Part shown: in pieces, positions 48,301-57,918 of the stretch | Position numbering within the stretch: position 1 is the first letter of the stretch | Layout of the letters: every line of letters starts with the position of its first letter | Source of the DNA: Aotearoamyces nothofagi | Taxonomy: Eukaryota; Ascomycota; Leotiomycetes; Leotiales; Tympanidaceae | DNA length: 64,000 bases | NCBI GenBank assembly: GCA_015345905.1 | Contig: JADDTR010000004.1 | Span: 186,001-250,000 of the forward strand | Reading direction: 5' to 3' | The notes under the pieces: model-generated | The model's database searches: none | Told to the model about the DNA's origin: nothing | What the model saw: the letters and a program-made list of their open reading frames with translations, nothing else | Program-made: the position numbers and the translations under genes

Positions 48301-48594
48301 ATTTACAGTTTACACAGTCTGAAGACAATCACAGCCTGAAGACATCCATCGCTGGCGCATCTGCAAGCGAAGCACGGCTGAGCGGCAGAGCCGCGCCCCA
48401 TCCGTCGTCGTCAGCTGTGGCGGCGGGAGCGGCTCGAGCCCCACGACGGTGACGTACGCGCGACGTCGCATTCGGGGGGCCAGGCTCCTAGGAACCGCTG
48501 GAGACGGAGCGAGATGCTTCAAATACTCTCCTCCTCCGCCGTCCCCCCCTCTCGCACAACCCGCCCGACCGCACCGTCTCGTTGTCGATATCGC
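45365..48594. other. Long intergenic region with low-complexity tracts
   Basis: About 3.2 kb with no gene I can support. Frames at 45867-46282 (-), 46103-46761 (+) and 47054-47586 (+) have no recognisable domain. They overlap other frames of similar length in the same GC-rich DNA. C/T tracts and a diverged duplication sit at 47551-47708, and a CTAT microsatellite near 47771-47790. The last 250 bases are the promoter of the GC-rich gene at 48595. Confidence 0.45.
47551..47708. repeat. Diverged ~80-bp tandem duplication in a CT-rich tract
   Basis: Two blocks share the order CTCTCAAT..CA, CCAGA-CCCCTAATC, GGCCCT, CTCTCCAAGGAT. The first lies about 47551-47640 and the second about 47641-47708. 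The copies differ by many substitutions and small gaps. It is read by eye. Confidence 0.5.
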
Positions 48595-49863
48595 ATGGCC
48601 GCCCTACAGCCCGGGCAAGACGAGGGGCCGCCGCTGCCCGCTCGTCCCGTGACGCCCGCCCCGCCCCCCTACGAGCAGCACGACGCAGACGGCGATGCAA
48701 CAGCCGCGCAGCTGTCGGCGGGCGAGGAGGAGCCGCCGTCGCTCCCAGCCCGGCCCCTCGCGCCGTCCGGCCAGGGCGCCGGCGACGAAGACCTCTCCAA
48801 CTCGATCCAGTACACGCGCGACCCGCACAAGCTCATCGCCTACCTGATCCCCTTCCCCCAGCCGCATCTCCGCGCCCGGCACGACGCCGCGGCGGCGGCG
48901 ACGCCCCCCCCCGAGCGCTTCCTCATCTACACGCCGCCGCCGCCGCCCATCCCCGCGCCGGCCGAGGGCGGCCGCGAGTCCAGGCTCGCCGCGGTCCAGC
49001 GCAGGTGGCAGAGGGAGGTGCGCGACGCCAAGACGTCGACGGCCAAGACGGCGTCGTGGAAGGGCGTCAAGAGCCAGGCCACCAAGGGCATCAGCTGGGC
49101 CGTCAACCGCGTCACGTCGGCCGACCTGGACTTTGTGAACAGGGTGCAGGACCCGGCCGCGAAGCCCGGCGAGGGCGAGGGTGAGGGCGACGGCGAGGAC
49201 GAGGGCAGCAAGACGCACCGCGCCGTCGGCCTGTCGGAGATGGTCCTGATGTACCCGGCCTCGCTCGGCCGGACGCAGGAGCAGGTCGGGCAGGAGTTCG
49301 TCGCCAGCATGCTGCGCACCCAGACGCGGGCGCAGCGCGACGCCGTCGTGGCCACGGGCCTGCTCCCGCTCTCGGCCGCCCTCGACGTCTGCGCCACGCT
49401 CGTCTGGCCCTTCGGCGGCCTGCTCGAGATCGACGCCGTCTGGGCCTACTCGAGCATCCGCGGCGCCAAGACGGCCCGCAGCGTCGCCCGGCGCCTCGCC
49501 TCGCCCGCGCAGCCCAGCGACGCCGCCGACGCCGCCGCCGCCGCCGACGACCGGCTCCGCCTCGTCTTCGTGCCGGCGCCGCGCCTCGAGGTCCTGCGCC
49601 ACTACCTCTGGGCGGCCTGCGCGGACCGCGACGCGCGCCTGTTCGGCCGGCCCGCCGCGCGGCCCGCCGAGCCCGACGTGCTGGCGGCCATCGGCTGGAG
49701 CCCCAGCCGCGCCGGCGCCGACGACGCCAACTGGGAGGACGAGCGGTGGGAGACGAGCGAGGTCGAGGAGGACCTCCGCCGCACCGTCGCCAAGGGCGCC
49801 AGGGCCTGGGAGAAGTGGTGCCGCCGCTTCGAGAGGGATCCCGACAAGGCCCTGCGGCGGTGA
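48595..49863 (+). CDS. GC-rich conserved-looking protein of unknown function
   Basis: Single exon, 422 residues from the ATG at 48595 (MAALQPGQDEGPPLPARP). An in-frame ATG at 48514 would add 27 Ser/Arg-rich residues; I prefer the downstream start. Landmarks are an N-terminal Pro-rich, PPPY-containing region, then SIQYTRDPHKLIAYLIPFP, RFLIYTPPPPP and KTASWKGVKSQATKGISWAV. Next are SEMVLMYPASLG, a semi-hydrophobic block (ATGLLPLSAALDVCATLVWP, then FGGLLEIDAVWAYSSIRG) and a charged C-terminus. I believe similar proteins occur in other filamentous fungi, but I know no function. One membrane-embedded segment is possible. The third codon positions are almost all G or C, giving far higher GC than the neighbours. 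Confidence 0.8.
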   Translation: MAALQPGQDEGPPLPARPVTPAPPPYEQHDADGDATAAQLSAGEEEPPSLPARPLAPSGQGAGDEDLSNSIQYTRDPHKLIAYLIPFPQPHLRARHDAAAAATPPPERFLIYTPPPPPIPAPAEGGRESRLAAVQRRWQREVRDAKTSTAKTASWKGVKSQATKGISWAVNRVTSADLDFVNRVQDPAAKPGEGEGEGDGEDEGSKTHRAVGLSEMVLMYPASLGRTQEQVGQEFVASMLRTQTRAQRDAVVATGLLPLSAALDVCATLVWPFGGLLEIDAVWAYSSIRGAKTARSVARRLASPAQPSDAADAAAAADDRLRLVFVPAPRLEVLRHYLWAACADRDARLFGRPAARPAEPDVLAAIGWSPSRAGADDANWEDERWETSEVEEDLRRTVAKGARAWEKWCRRFERDPDKALRR

Positions 49864-50268
49864 GGAGGACCCGCAGCGATCTGGCGTAGATAAAGATAAA
49901 GATAAAGGGAAAGATAAAGGGAAAAGGGAAAAAACATGCGCTATCTATCTATCGCGCCCGCCTGCCGGGGTCAGGAGATCTGATCTGATCTGACGGGACG
50001 GGACGCGGCGGGACGGGACGGGACGGTGCATGGGAGGGGGGCAGGTGGGGGAGGTCAGGTGCGACGGCCTTGGTTTGATCTGATGTGATGTGATCTGGCT
50101 AGGCGAGGGCGGGATTGGTTTTCTCAAGAGAAAGAGAGACTGCTTGTGATTCCGCGTCCGCCAGTCTAGCTCGGCCACATTGCTCTGTGCTACACGTGAT
50201 GTGAACGCGAATCTATCTATCTGTCTAGACGTCTATGGACGTCTATGGGACATGGATGGCACGCGCCG
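49864..50268. repeat. Simple-repeat spacer between convergent genes
   Basis: It holds a GATAAA-type tract (about 49888-49930), a CTAT tract (49941-49952) and a GGGAC-type tract (about 49992-50026). Another CTAT tract lies near 50213-50222. No gene. The spacer is tail-to-tail. Confidence 0.7.
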
Positions 50269-52915
50269 TCAGCGCCGGTACGCCGACTCGATCCTGTAAC
50301 GCTTGCTCGGCCCCTCCACCGCGTAAGCCAGCCTCCACCCCTCCAGGCTCGTGCCCCGGAAGCGGAACTCGTATTCGACATCATAGGTGTCCGCAATGCA
50401 GAGGTGGTGCGCTCTCGCTCGCCATCCGGTCCCGTTTCCCGGGGGCAGGATCTCCAGTTCGTGAAAGAGGTAGTCGACCGTCTTGTTGTCGGTCTTTATG
50501 AACCAGACGCTTAGTGTGTCGGTGGGTTCCTGGTATCGATATGCGTACCTAAGTAGCTTGTCAGGAATGGAGCATCGTCTGGGGTTAGTGTAGTAGCTTG
50601 CCTGCGATGTGCTCTGAACTTCAGCCCATTTTCCGTCTCAAAGTCTCCTTCTTCTGTATACAGGTATTCCGCATCGTAATCGGGTTCTGGGAAACGTGGC
50701 AGGAACTTGGCAGTACCGTTGAAAGTCCCAGATGGATATGCTGAGATCGAGCTTATGAGGGATCTCTTAACTTTCCAATTACCCTGCATGGCTACAAACA
50801 ACGCTCGTGCAACAAACCTGGCATTGCTTGCCGACTCCTTGAAGACCATGCCCACTCTCGAAAGTGCATTCGAGGCTTCCTTTCGTGCTTGATCAGTAGT
50901 GATGCGGTTGGTGTATCGCGCTGGAAGGGTAGGACCTGCTCGAGGATCTCCGGCGAGATTGATACCTAGAATCTCCCTGAACGAGTCCATTATATAGACA
51001 TAGTCGCCCATAGGAAACTGTGCAAGTTGCTTTGGATTCGGGGTTTCCCGATAGTATTTTCGAAGCTCGAGGATCGGTGATGCATCTTCAGCTAGTGCAC
51101 GTGTTGCCTTGCCATTACCAGTCCACAGATTTCCAAGGAAACGAGCCTGCATCTCCATAACGCCCCAGAATGGACCGTGATAGAAACCAACAAAGCCAAG
51201 ATCTGGAATTTCGTGATGCGCTGTGGCATGGACATCTAGAACGAGGGGGAATGCGGTACACTTTGGATCATATCCGAGAGTCTCTAGAATATCGTCTGAG
51301 AGGAAGTCAATAGAAGTAGAGTTGTCGAATCCGGTAGCCAGCACGACGGCTGCGATGCTATCAATAACCTTTTCCCCATCGCCAGTCGTAACAGCTACAG
51401 AGCCGGATCCTTCGCCAGATGTGCGAAAGCTCGTCACTTTACCGACACTAGTAGTAATATGACCAGATCGAACGAATTGCGAATAACTGTCGCTGATGGC
51501 AAGCCACGGTGCCTCTGAACGCAACTCTCCTTTGACCGGAATGCCTTGTGAATGAACACCATCGGGGTTTCCTAGATCACTCTGGTCCGATCCGACAATA
51601 CTTTCGAAATATTTATTGCTCGTCTCAGCGCTCTCGTGACCTATTAGGCCTGACCGGTTTCTGATTTCTCCCAGAGGACGTTTCGATAGATCGTACATAC
51701 TGAGGTCAAGAGGAAGGAATGTAGGTGCAGGATTGAATGACTGTATAATAGCATAAGCAAAAGTCTAACAGAAGACAAGGACGTATAATAGCATAAGTAA
51801 AAGTCTATCAGAAGACAAGGACGTATAATAGCATAAGCAAAAGTCTAACAGAAGACAAGGACGTATAATAGCATAAGCAAAAGTCTATCAGAAGACAAGG
51901 ACGTATAATAGCATAAGTAAAAGTCTATCAGAAGACCAGGACGTGATCACAATTTAATCATGGGCAAAGGCGCAAGAGAGCTCAGCTAGGAAGAGGAATA
52001 ATACTCAACGTACCATAGATTCGTCGCTAGATTCCAGCACTGGGTTGACAGGTATAACAAGTGGGAGGACCCAGAACGGTCTTTTTATCACATGGTGAAC
52101 TGTGTAGTAGTCGGAATTACTGATCTGTGGAGACCCTGGAGAGTTTGTGTCCGAGGAAAGCTGATTTGTAATAGAGGCCGCAACCTCGGCACCAGACATT
52201 GATCCTCCAACAACGAGAATCTTGCCACCATGACTTGGCGAGGTATTCTTGATAGGTCCCAAGAGATCCTTGACACTCCGGAACTGAGAGCTATGCTGGA
52301 CTGGTATTGAGCCCTTCAGCCCCTGCACACTTGGAGGTATTTTCGCCGTTCTGTAGAAGCCGGATGCTATTACGAGGTGATCAAAGTAGTGGGTCTCTAC
52401 AGGGGACTGTGGTGGCTGAAGTCCAGCTGAATCGACACCAGAAGCCTGAGATGTCAACGGGGTCTCTGTCCGCACCTCTACACTCCATTTCTTGCCACCA
52501 CCTGTAGGTTTGCCTGGCGACCGAACAGCCTTAACTACCTTGCTAGACGTCCGGATATCAATGCCAGGATAGGTCTCTAGATACCTCTTGAGGTACTGCC
52601 CAACCTGCCATGCCTTTGGAAAGGTTGGCGATGCCTCTGGCCATGCCAGATCGCTGAAACTGACAGAATGTCTGCTCAGGTTTGTGCACATTTCAGGGTC
52701 CACCAGGCCTTCGCCGCTGGCAGACAAAGGCCATAGCCCACCGATGCTGTCTGATTGCTCAAACACAGTCACGTTGAACGAACCTCTGGGGTGGTTGTGC
52801 AGCAACGTCTTTGCGGCCACAATGCCGGCCGGGCCAGCTCCTTTGAAAGAGTCAGCCACAAACAGCCAAAGGGCACGGAACGGCGCATACCAACTATACA
52901 GACAGACCTGGCCAT
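50269..52915 (-). CDS. Flavin-containing monooxygenase with DUF6314-like C-terminal domain
   Basis: Four exons (52915-52891, 52840-52014, 51740-50602, 50548-50269) give 756 residues. Exon 1 is only 25 nt; with exon 2 it rebuilds the FAD Rossmann motif GAGPAG (residues 9-14). An NADPH-type GGSMSGAE lies near 220, and VLATGFDN follows in exon 3. The last 160 residues (FNGTAKFLPRFP, EYLYTEEGDF, RYAYRYQEPTDTLSVWF, then LFHELEILPP and VEYEFRFRG) look like the DUF6314 domain seen as a separate or fused unit in fungi. The last intron (50549-50601) starts GCAAGC, the third GC-AG intron in the window. Intron 2 is 273 nt because it holds a minisatellite. Substrate unknown; it probably oxygenates a soft nucleophile (N or S) or acts as a Baeyer-Villiger-type enzyme. 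Confidence 0.88.
51743..51942. repeat. 40-bp minisatellite, five copies, inside an intron
   Basis: Five exact-length 40-bp units (51743-51782, 51783-51822, 51823-51862, 51863-51902, 51903-51942) differ only at three or four positions. They fill most of intron 2 of the monooxygenase gene. On the coding strand the last unit runs into the acceptor: its end TATTATAC is followed directly by AG and the next exon. Confidence 0.97.
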
Positions 52916-54008
52916 GCTGTGAAGAAGGCTCATCCACGGTTTGGGGTTATCTCGACCCTTTCAAGGGCAGCGAGCCCCCCCCAGCGCCCACAGAAGGAGA
53001 ACCCGAGAGGAAGCAGCGGGCGAATGACTAAGGCATGAAGCGAAGAGCGCCGTGCTCGTAATGCGCTCTTTCGCCCTGCGGGTGACCAGGGCGCAGGCAG
53101 GCAGCCGTTTCCCAGAGCTAGGGCTCGGGTGCTGCAGTCCAGGCGGGCGTGGGATGTCTGGAGATGCTTGGACGCAGCAGCCAGCAGTCGACGTCGACGT
53201 CGACGATGTCGCCGTCTCCACCGGCCCTTGTCCTGCCGCTGGCCGCGCTCGCATTCCGGATCAACCTGGCTTCCGGGGCCGGGTAAACGCTGCGGGCGGG
53301 CCCGCGGGCGCCGGCATGGGGGATTTAGGGTTGCCGACGTCACCTGCCGGCTGGCGGCCGCCGCGCCCAATCGGGCCCCGGGAGAGAGAGAGAAGGGGCG
53401 CCGGCAGTGACGAGAGATAAGGGGGAGGGGGGAGGGCTGGGCAGATGCCGCTTGCTGCAACGCAAGCCGTGCCTGCCTGCCGCCGGACGGGCAGCTGGGA
53501 ACGGGGAGCAGAGACGGGAGGCGGAGCTGGCATGGGCAGTTGGGGGACGGAGAGGTGCGAGAGGATGTCGAGGCCTACATGTAGTCGGCGTGTGCTCGTC
53601 GGCGCGTCCTCGCCGGCGACAGCTGCAGGGCTGGGCCAGGGCCAGGAGACGGCAATCGCACCGCAGGCCAGCTGGGCCGCCAGAGGAACACCGGCCCTGT
53701 CACCGGGCACCGTGCCAGTCGCTGTTCAACACGCGGCTCCGCGGCTGGGCATCCGGGCTCTTACAATGCTGCGAAGCCCGCGAAGCCCGCGGCGCCGTGA
53801 GACTTGCGACGTGAACACGGCTGCTGTCGAGAGCAGAGCAGGCCACCGACACGCGGTGAAGCCGATGATGTATCAGGCACCAGGCGCCGGGCATGTCCTG
53901 TCTTGCTGCCAAGCTGTGGTGCAGCGATGCAGCGATGCAGCGATGCTTGTGCTCGCCCGCACGATCAGCCCTCTGCCGGCCATGTCTGGCCACTGGCCTC
54001 TGGCTGCT

Positions 54009-54053
54009 GGCTGTAGTATGATTGGCTGCAGTATGACTGGCTGCAACATGATT
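54009..54053. repeat. 15-bp tandem repeat, three copies
   Basis: Units GGCTGTAGTATGATT, GGCTGCAGTATGACT and GGCTGCAACATGATT follow one another without gaps. It is noncoding. Confidence 0.85.
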
Positions 54054-54185
54054 GGCGGCGATGTAAACCTTGCCTTCTCCACGGCTTACCATGGCTGTCT
54101 CCCGTGACCAGCAATCAATTCATGCCGTGCGGGGTGGGTGGTCGGGGCTGGAGGGACCAACGACCAAAGACGGCTGCTGTTTCCG

Positions 54186-54290
54186 CTGTTTCTGCTGTTT
54201 CTGCTGTTCTACTGTTTCTGCTGTTCTACTGTATCTACTGTATCTACTGTATCTACTGTATCTACTGTTCTACTGTTCTACTGTTTCTAC
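54186..54290. repeat. Imperfect CTGT-based microsatellite
   Basis: Runs of CTGCTGTTT, then of CTACTGTAT, then of CTACTGTTC make up about 105 bp. They look like successive local expansions of related 9-bp units. Confidence 0.85.
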
Positions 54291-54736
54291 TATTCCCACT
54301 GCGTCCACCGTCTCCCGCAGGCAGCCAGCGTTCTGTGATAGAGATCAGGGCGGCTGTAGTGCAACGCGCCGCCGGGTAATGTTCGGCGTCAGTATCTGCT
54401 CGCACGAGTCGACAGTGAGCCCCCCAATTCACTGCTTCTGCCCACCTTGCCAGGCCCCGCGGGGGAACGTAAACCCGGAGAAGGCCCCCGTTGCGTGAAC
54501 TTGTCACTTCGGGGTGCGTCGGAGAGAGCGCGCTAGGCCCGCCTTTATAAACCTCCCCCTCTGCTTCGATCTCTTCCTTTTTCCTTCCTCACCTACATCC
54601 CTCTTTGCACCTCCCATCCCTTCCATCGTCCTTGCATCGGACGAGCCCAGCGTGTATCTCATTGCACGTTCGTTTGTTCACTCCACCCCTCTCGGCTTAA
54701 CCCACTGCATCGTTGTGCTCAACTGCTACGTTTGCA

Positions 54737-56457
54737 ATGGCGGCTGATCACATCTCCTACCGTGGGAGTGCCGACAACCGCAGCGATGAGAAGGCCGTCG
54801 TTGGCTCCGACAGTCAGCGCTCCGCCGTCGGCTCCGTCATCCAGCGCGAGATGATGAGCCTCGAGGACCTCGCCGACCCCGACAATGGACTGTCCGATGC
54901 TGAGCGCGCCGTCAATGTACGCTGGCGTCTCCCATTCACTTTTGTCCTGCCACTAACTTGCTACAGGACCGCAAGCTGGTCAGGAAGCTCGACATGACCC
55001 TCATTCCATGGGTAAGCAATCTCTTTCTGGCATTCAGAATCGGGATGCGTCTAACTCTCCCCGTAGCTGTGCATTCTCTATCTGCTCTCCTTTCTGGATC
55101 GCACCAACATTGGAAATGCCAAGATCCTTGGTCTCCAGGCCGATCTGCACTTTGCCAACAACACCCGGAAGTACAACGCCGCTCTGTCTCTCTTCTTCGT
55201 CTCGTATGCCCTTGCGGAGCCCATGACCAATGTCTTGCTAAAGCGTCTCCGCCCATCGATCTTTATTCCAATCATCATGTAAGCCTCCTCACCCGCCTTT
55301 CTTCTCACTACTGACCAATGAAAAGGATCCTCTGGGGTGTTATCATGACATTGATGGGAACCTCCTTCAACTGGTCTGGCTTGATGGCATCTCGCTTCTT
55401 CCTCGGACTTGCCGAAGCTGGCCTGTTCCCCGGCATCAACTATTACCTCTCCTGCTGGTACAAGCGTTCAGAGTTCGGTATCCGTGCTGCCATTTTCTTC
55501 TCGGCTGCCGCTGTTTCTGGCTCGTTTGGTGGCCTCTTGGCTTCCGCCATCGGTAGGATGGATGGGAAAGCTGGCGTTGCAGGCTGGCAGTGGATCTTCA
55601 TTCTCGAAGGCATCCTCACTGTTGTCTTCGGAGTCATCTCATTCTGGATGGTTCACGACTTCCCCGACGAGGCCAGATTCCTTTCCGAGGACGATCGCAT
55701 CCGTGTCATCCGCCGTCTCAAACGTGACATGCAGTCTTCTGCCGAGCATGAAGAGTTCAAGACAAGCTACTTCACCGCTGCCATGAAGGACTACAAGATG
55801 TGGCTCGGTATGCTCATCTATTCCGGTTGCGACATGCCACTGTATGCCTTCTCCCTGTTCCTTCCCACCATCGTTTCCGATCTCGGCTACACCAATCCAA
55901 ACACTGCCCAGCTCATGACTGTTCCTCCATACGCCGTTGCCGCCTTCCTGACCATCTCCATCGGATGGTTTGCTGATCGTACCGGTCGCCGTGGCATGAG
56001 CAACATGTTTGTGTCCCTCATCGGCATCGCCGGCTTCGCCATGCAAATCAGCACCGATAATGCCCACATCCGCTACGCTGGAACCTTCCTCGGTGCCATG
56101 GGCATCTACCCTTGCATTGCCAACACCATCTCCTGGATGAGCAACAATATCGAGGGTGTCTACAAGCGCGGTGTCGTTCTCGGCTTCGTCATCGGCTGGG
56201 GTAATCTGAACGGTGTTGTCTCGAGCAACATCTATCGATCTGAGGACAAGCCGAGATTCATCCCAGGCCACTCGGTCGTCCTCGTCTACATGTCGGTGTT
56301 CTTGTTTGGAGGCTCGCTCGTCATGCATATCCTTCTTAGGAGGGAGAATGCTGCGAGACGTGCTGGCAAGCGTGACCACCTGGTTGCCGGCATGCAGACC
56401 AACAAGGAGAGGGAGGAACTGGGTGACCAGCGCCCCGACTTCATGTACACGCTTTGA
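54737..56457 (+). CDS. MFS permease, DAL5/TNA1 (anion:cation symporter) family
   Basis: Four exons (54737-54916, 54967-55011, 55067-55278, 55326-56457) give 522 residues. A 60-residue charged cytosolic N-terminus precedes about twelve membrane helices. The loop after helix 1 carries FLDRTNIGNAK, the family signature of fungal DAL5/TNA1-type carriers. Also seen are RFFLGLAEAGLFPG, WYKRSEFGIRAAIFF and GWFADRTGRRG. Family members import organic anions such as allantoate, nicotinate, pantothenate or biotin precursors with protons across the plasma membrane; the substrate cannot be told. All introns are GT-AG and 47-55 nt. The C-terminus (REELGDQRPDFMYTL) matches the family's usual ending. Confidence 0.92.
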
Positions 56458-57500
56458 TTCAGCATCCAGCTGACTTCATGCACTCTTTGATCCGTCATCG
56501 AGTCATGATCTCGGCCAGATGTGTTTCACAGGCCTCGCCTCGACACGACGACACGAGTCTTGCTTCCTCGCTCGGCCCTCTCACGTTGCCTTATGAATCA
56601 AATGACTGTTACGCTCACGACCTTGCACGAATGAAATGGCTCTTAGGCCTCGAATGAAAATGATTTCTTTTTTTTTGACCCACGGCTTTGGTTCTCGAAT
56701 CAGAGCGCGTTGGGATCAAAAAGCGTGTACTATTAGAATATGCAGAAGCCTCGCATGGCGTCACTTGCTTGCTCAACTTTGTAGCTAGTTCGAGAGTCGA
56801 GATACGTGGTACCGACGGTACCGTTGTAGATCAGATGTCTCAATGACGACCATGAATAATAAAAAATGGCGAAAGAAAAGCAGCTCTGAACTGATCGTTG
56901 TATGTGATGTGATGTAATGTGACTGTCTGCGATCTGATGAACGCTGCCCCCCATTGTAAGATCGACGAGCTCTAAATCCCAACAGGCACAGGGCGGCCCA
57001 AAAGCCGACGGATGACCCAAGAACAAAGAAGACTGACAGGACAAAGACCAGACCAAGACAACGACCCCGAGCCGACCGCGCGCGAGACCCGCGCGGCTGC
57101 AGATCAGCGTAAAGCCATCCCTCGCCGCTGTCTGTCCGTCCCACCACCGCGACCTGAAGATCAAATCCAAATCCAAGACACGGAGCAGATGAGTCCTCAG
57201 AGGGCCTTCTCCTTCGTTCGTGTTGTTTGCCCCGTACCTGTTTGTTATTCAGCGACTCGCACCTGTACTGTATACTGTACTGTATCCGCTTTCGCAGAGT
57301 TTGGCTTGGCGCGATGGGATGGGATGGGATGGGATTGGATGGGATGGGATTGGATTGGATTGTTTTTTGTAGGAGGAGTAGCGAGTTTAGCGAGTTTAGT
57401 GTATTTGTTTGGGTTGTTTGGGTTTGGTTTAGCGATCTCGCACCCGCTGTACGGGAACGTACTGAGAAGAGAGTATATTCGGAGGTGGCAAGATGATGTT
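56458..57500. other. Intergenic, last normal-composition segment
   Basis: No gene seen. It contains a GGGAT-type microsatellite (57313-57361) and G+T-rich DNA up to the start of the AT-rich block. Confidence 0.55.
57313..57361. repeat. GGGAT/GGATT microsatellite
   Basis: Roughly ten tandem copies of GATGG or GATTG five-base units lie just before the compositional boundary. Confidence 0.85.
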
Positions 57501-57918
57501 TAAAGCTAACCCCTCACGAGTGGTTTTATGGCCACTCGCTTAATAACAAATGACTAATCATACATGTACCTGAGGCATGGAAATTTCCTGGGCTTCACAG
57601 TCACCCCCCTCATGAAAAACAGGACGGACCCCCGACAGTGTATCCACCAGTAATATGCCCTTGTAAACCTATAATATAAACCCTTCTATAATAGCCCTAT
57701 TCTCCTCTCTATAACAGGTCTGTAAAACTCCTCTATCTATACTAATTGAGCCGCTTTGTACAACTGTAACCATTCTCCTGATCCTCTGCCATTCGATATT
57801 GAGTAGTTAATTGTCGAGTACAAAGCCGACGTCGAATATACTTCAGCAGACTACAAGGCCAATAGCTGTAACTATAGATATATATTGATAGTATTTGCAA
57901 GTTCGATCCTTACTGGGA
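57501..57918. other. Boundary of the AT-rich block with a small hairpin
   Basis: Composition shifts here. A 7-bp perfect hairpin (CGAGTGG at 57517-57523 and CCACTCG at 57532-57538) lies at the edge. No gene. It may contain the end of a mobile element, but no terminal repeat could be fixed. Confidence 0.45.

Larger units (their letters stand above)
52916..54736. other. GC-rich intergenic region with several tandem repeats
   Basis: No gene I can support in 1.8 kb. The many long frames on all strands reflect high GC content. It contains an AGCGATGC repeat (53923-53946), a 15-bp repeat (54009-54053) and a CTACTGTAT/CTGCTGTTT tract (54186-54290). The last 200 bases, pyrimidine-rich, are the promoter and leader of the permease gene. 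Confidence 0.5.

Noticed and set aside
48604-49602. 332-codon minus-strand frame opposite the GC-rich gene
   Set aside because: Arg/Gly/Ala-rich antisense shadow produced by the extreme GC3 of the true gene.
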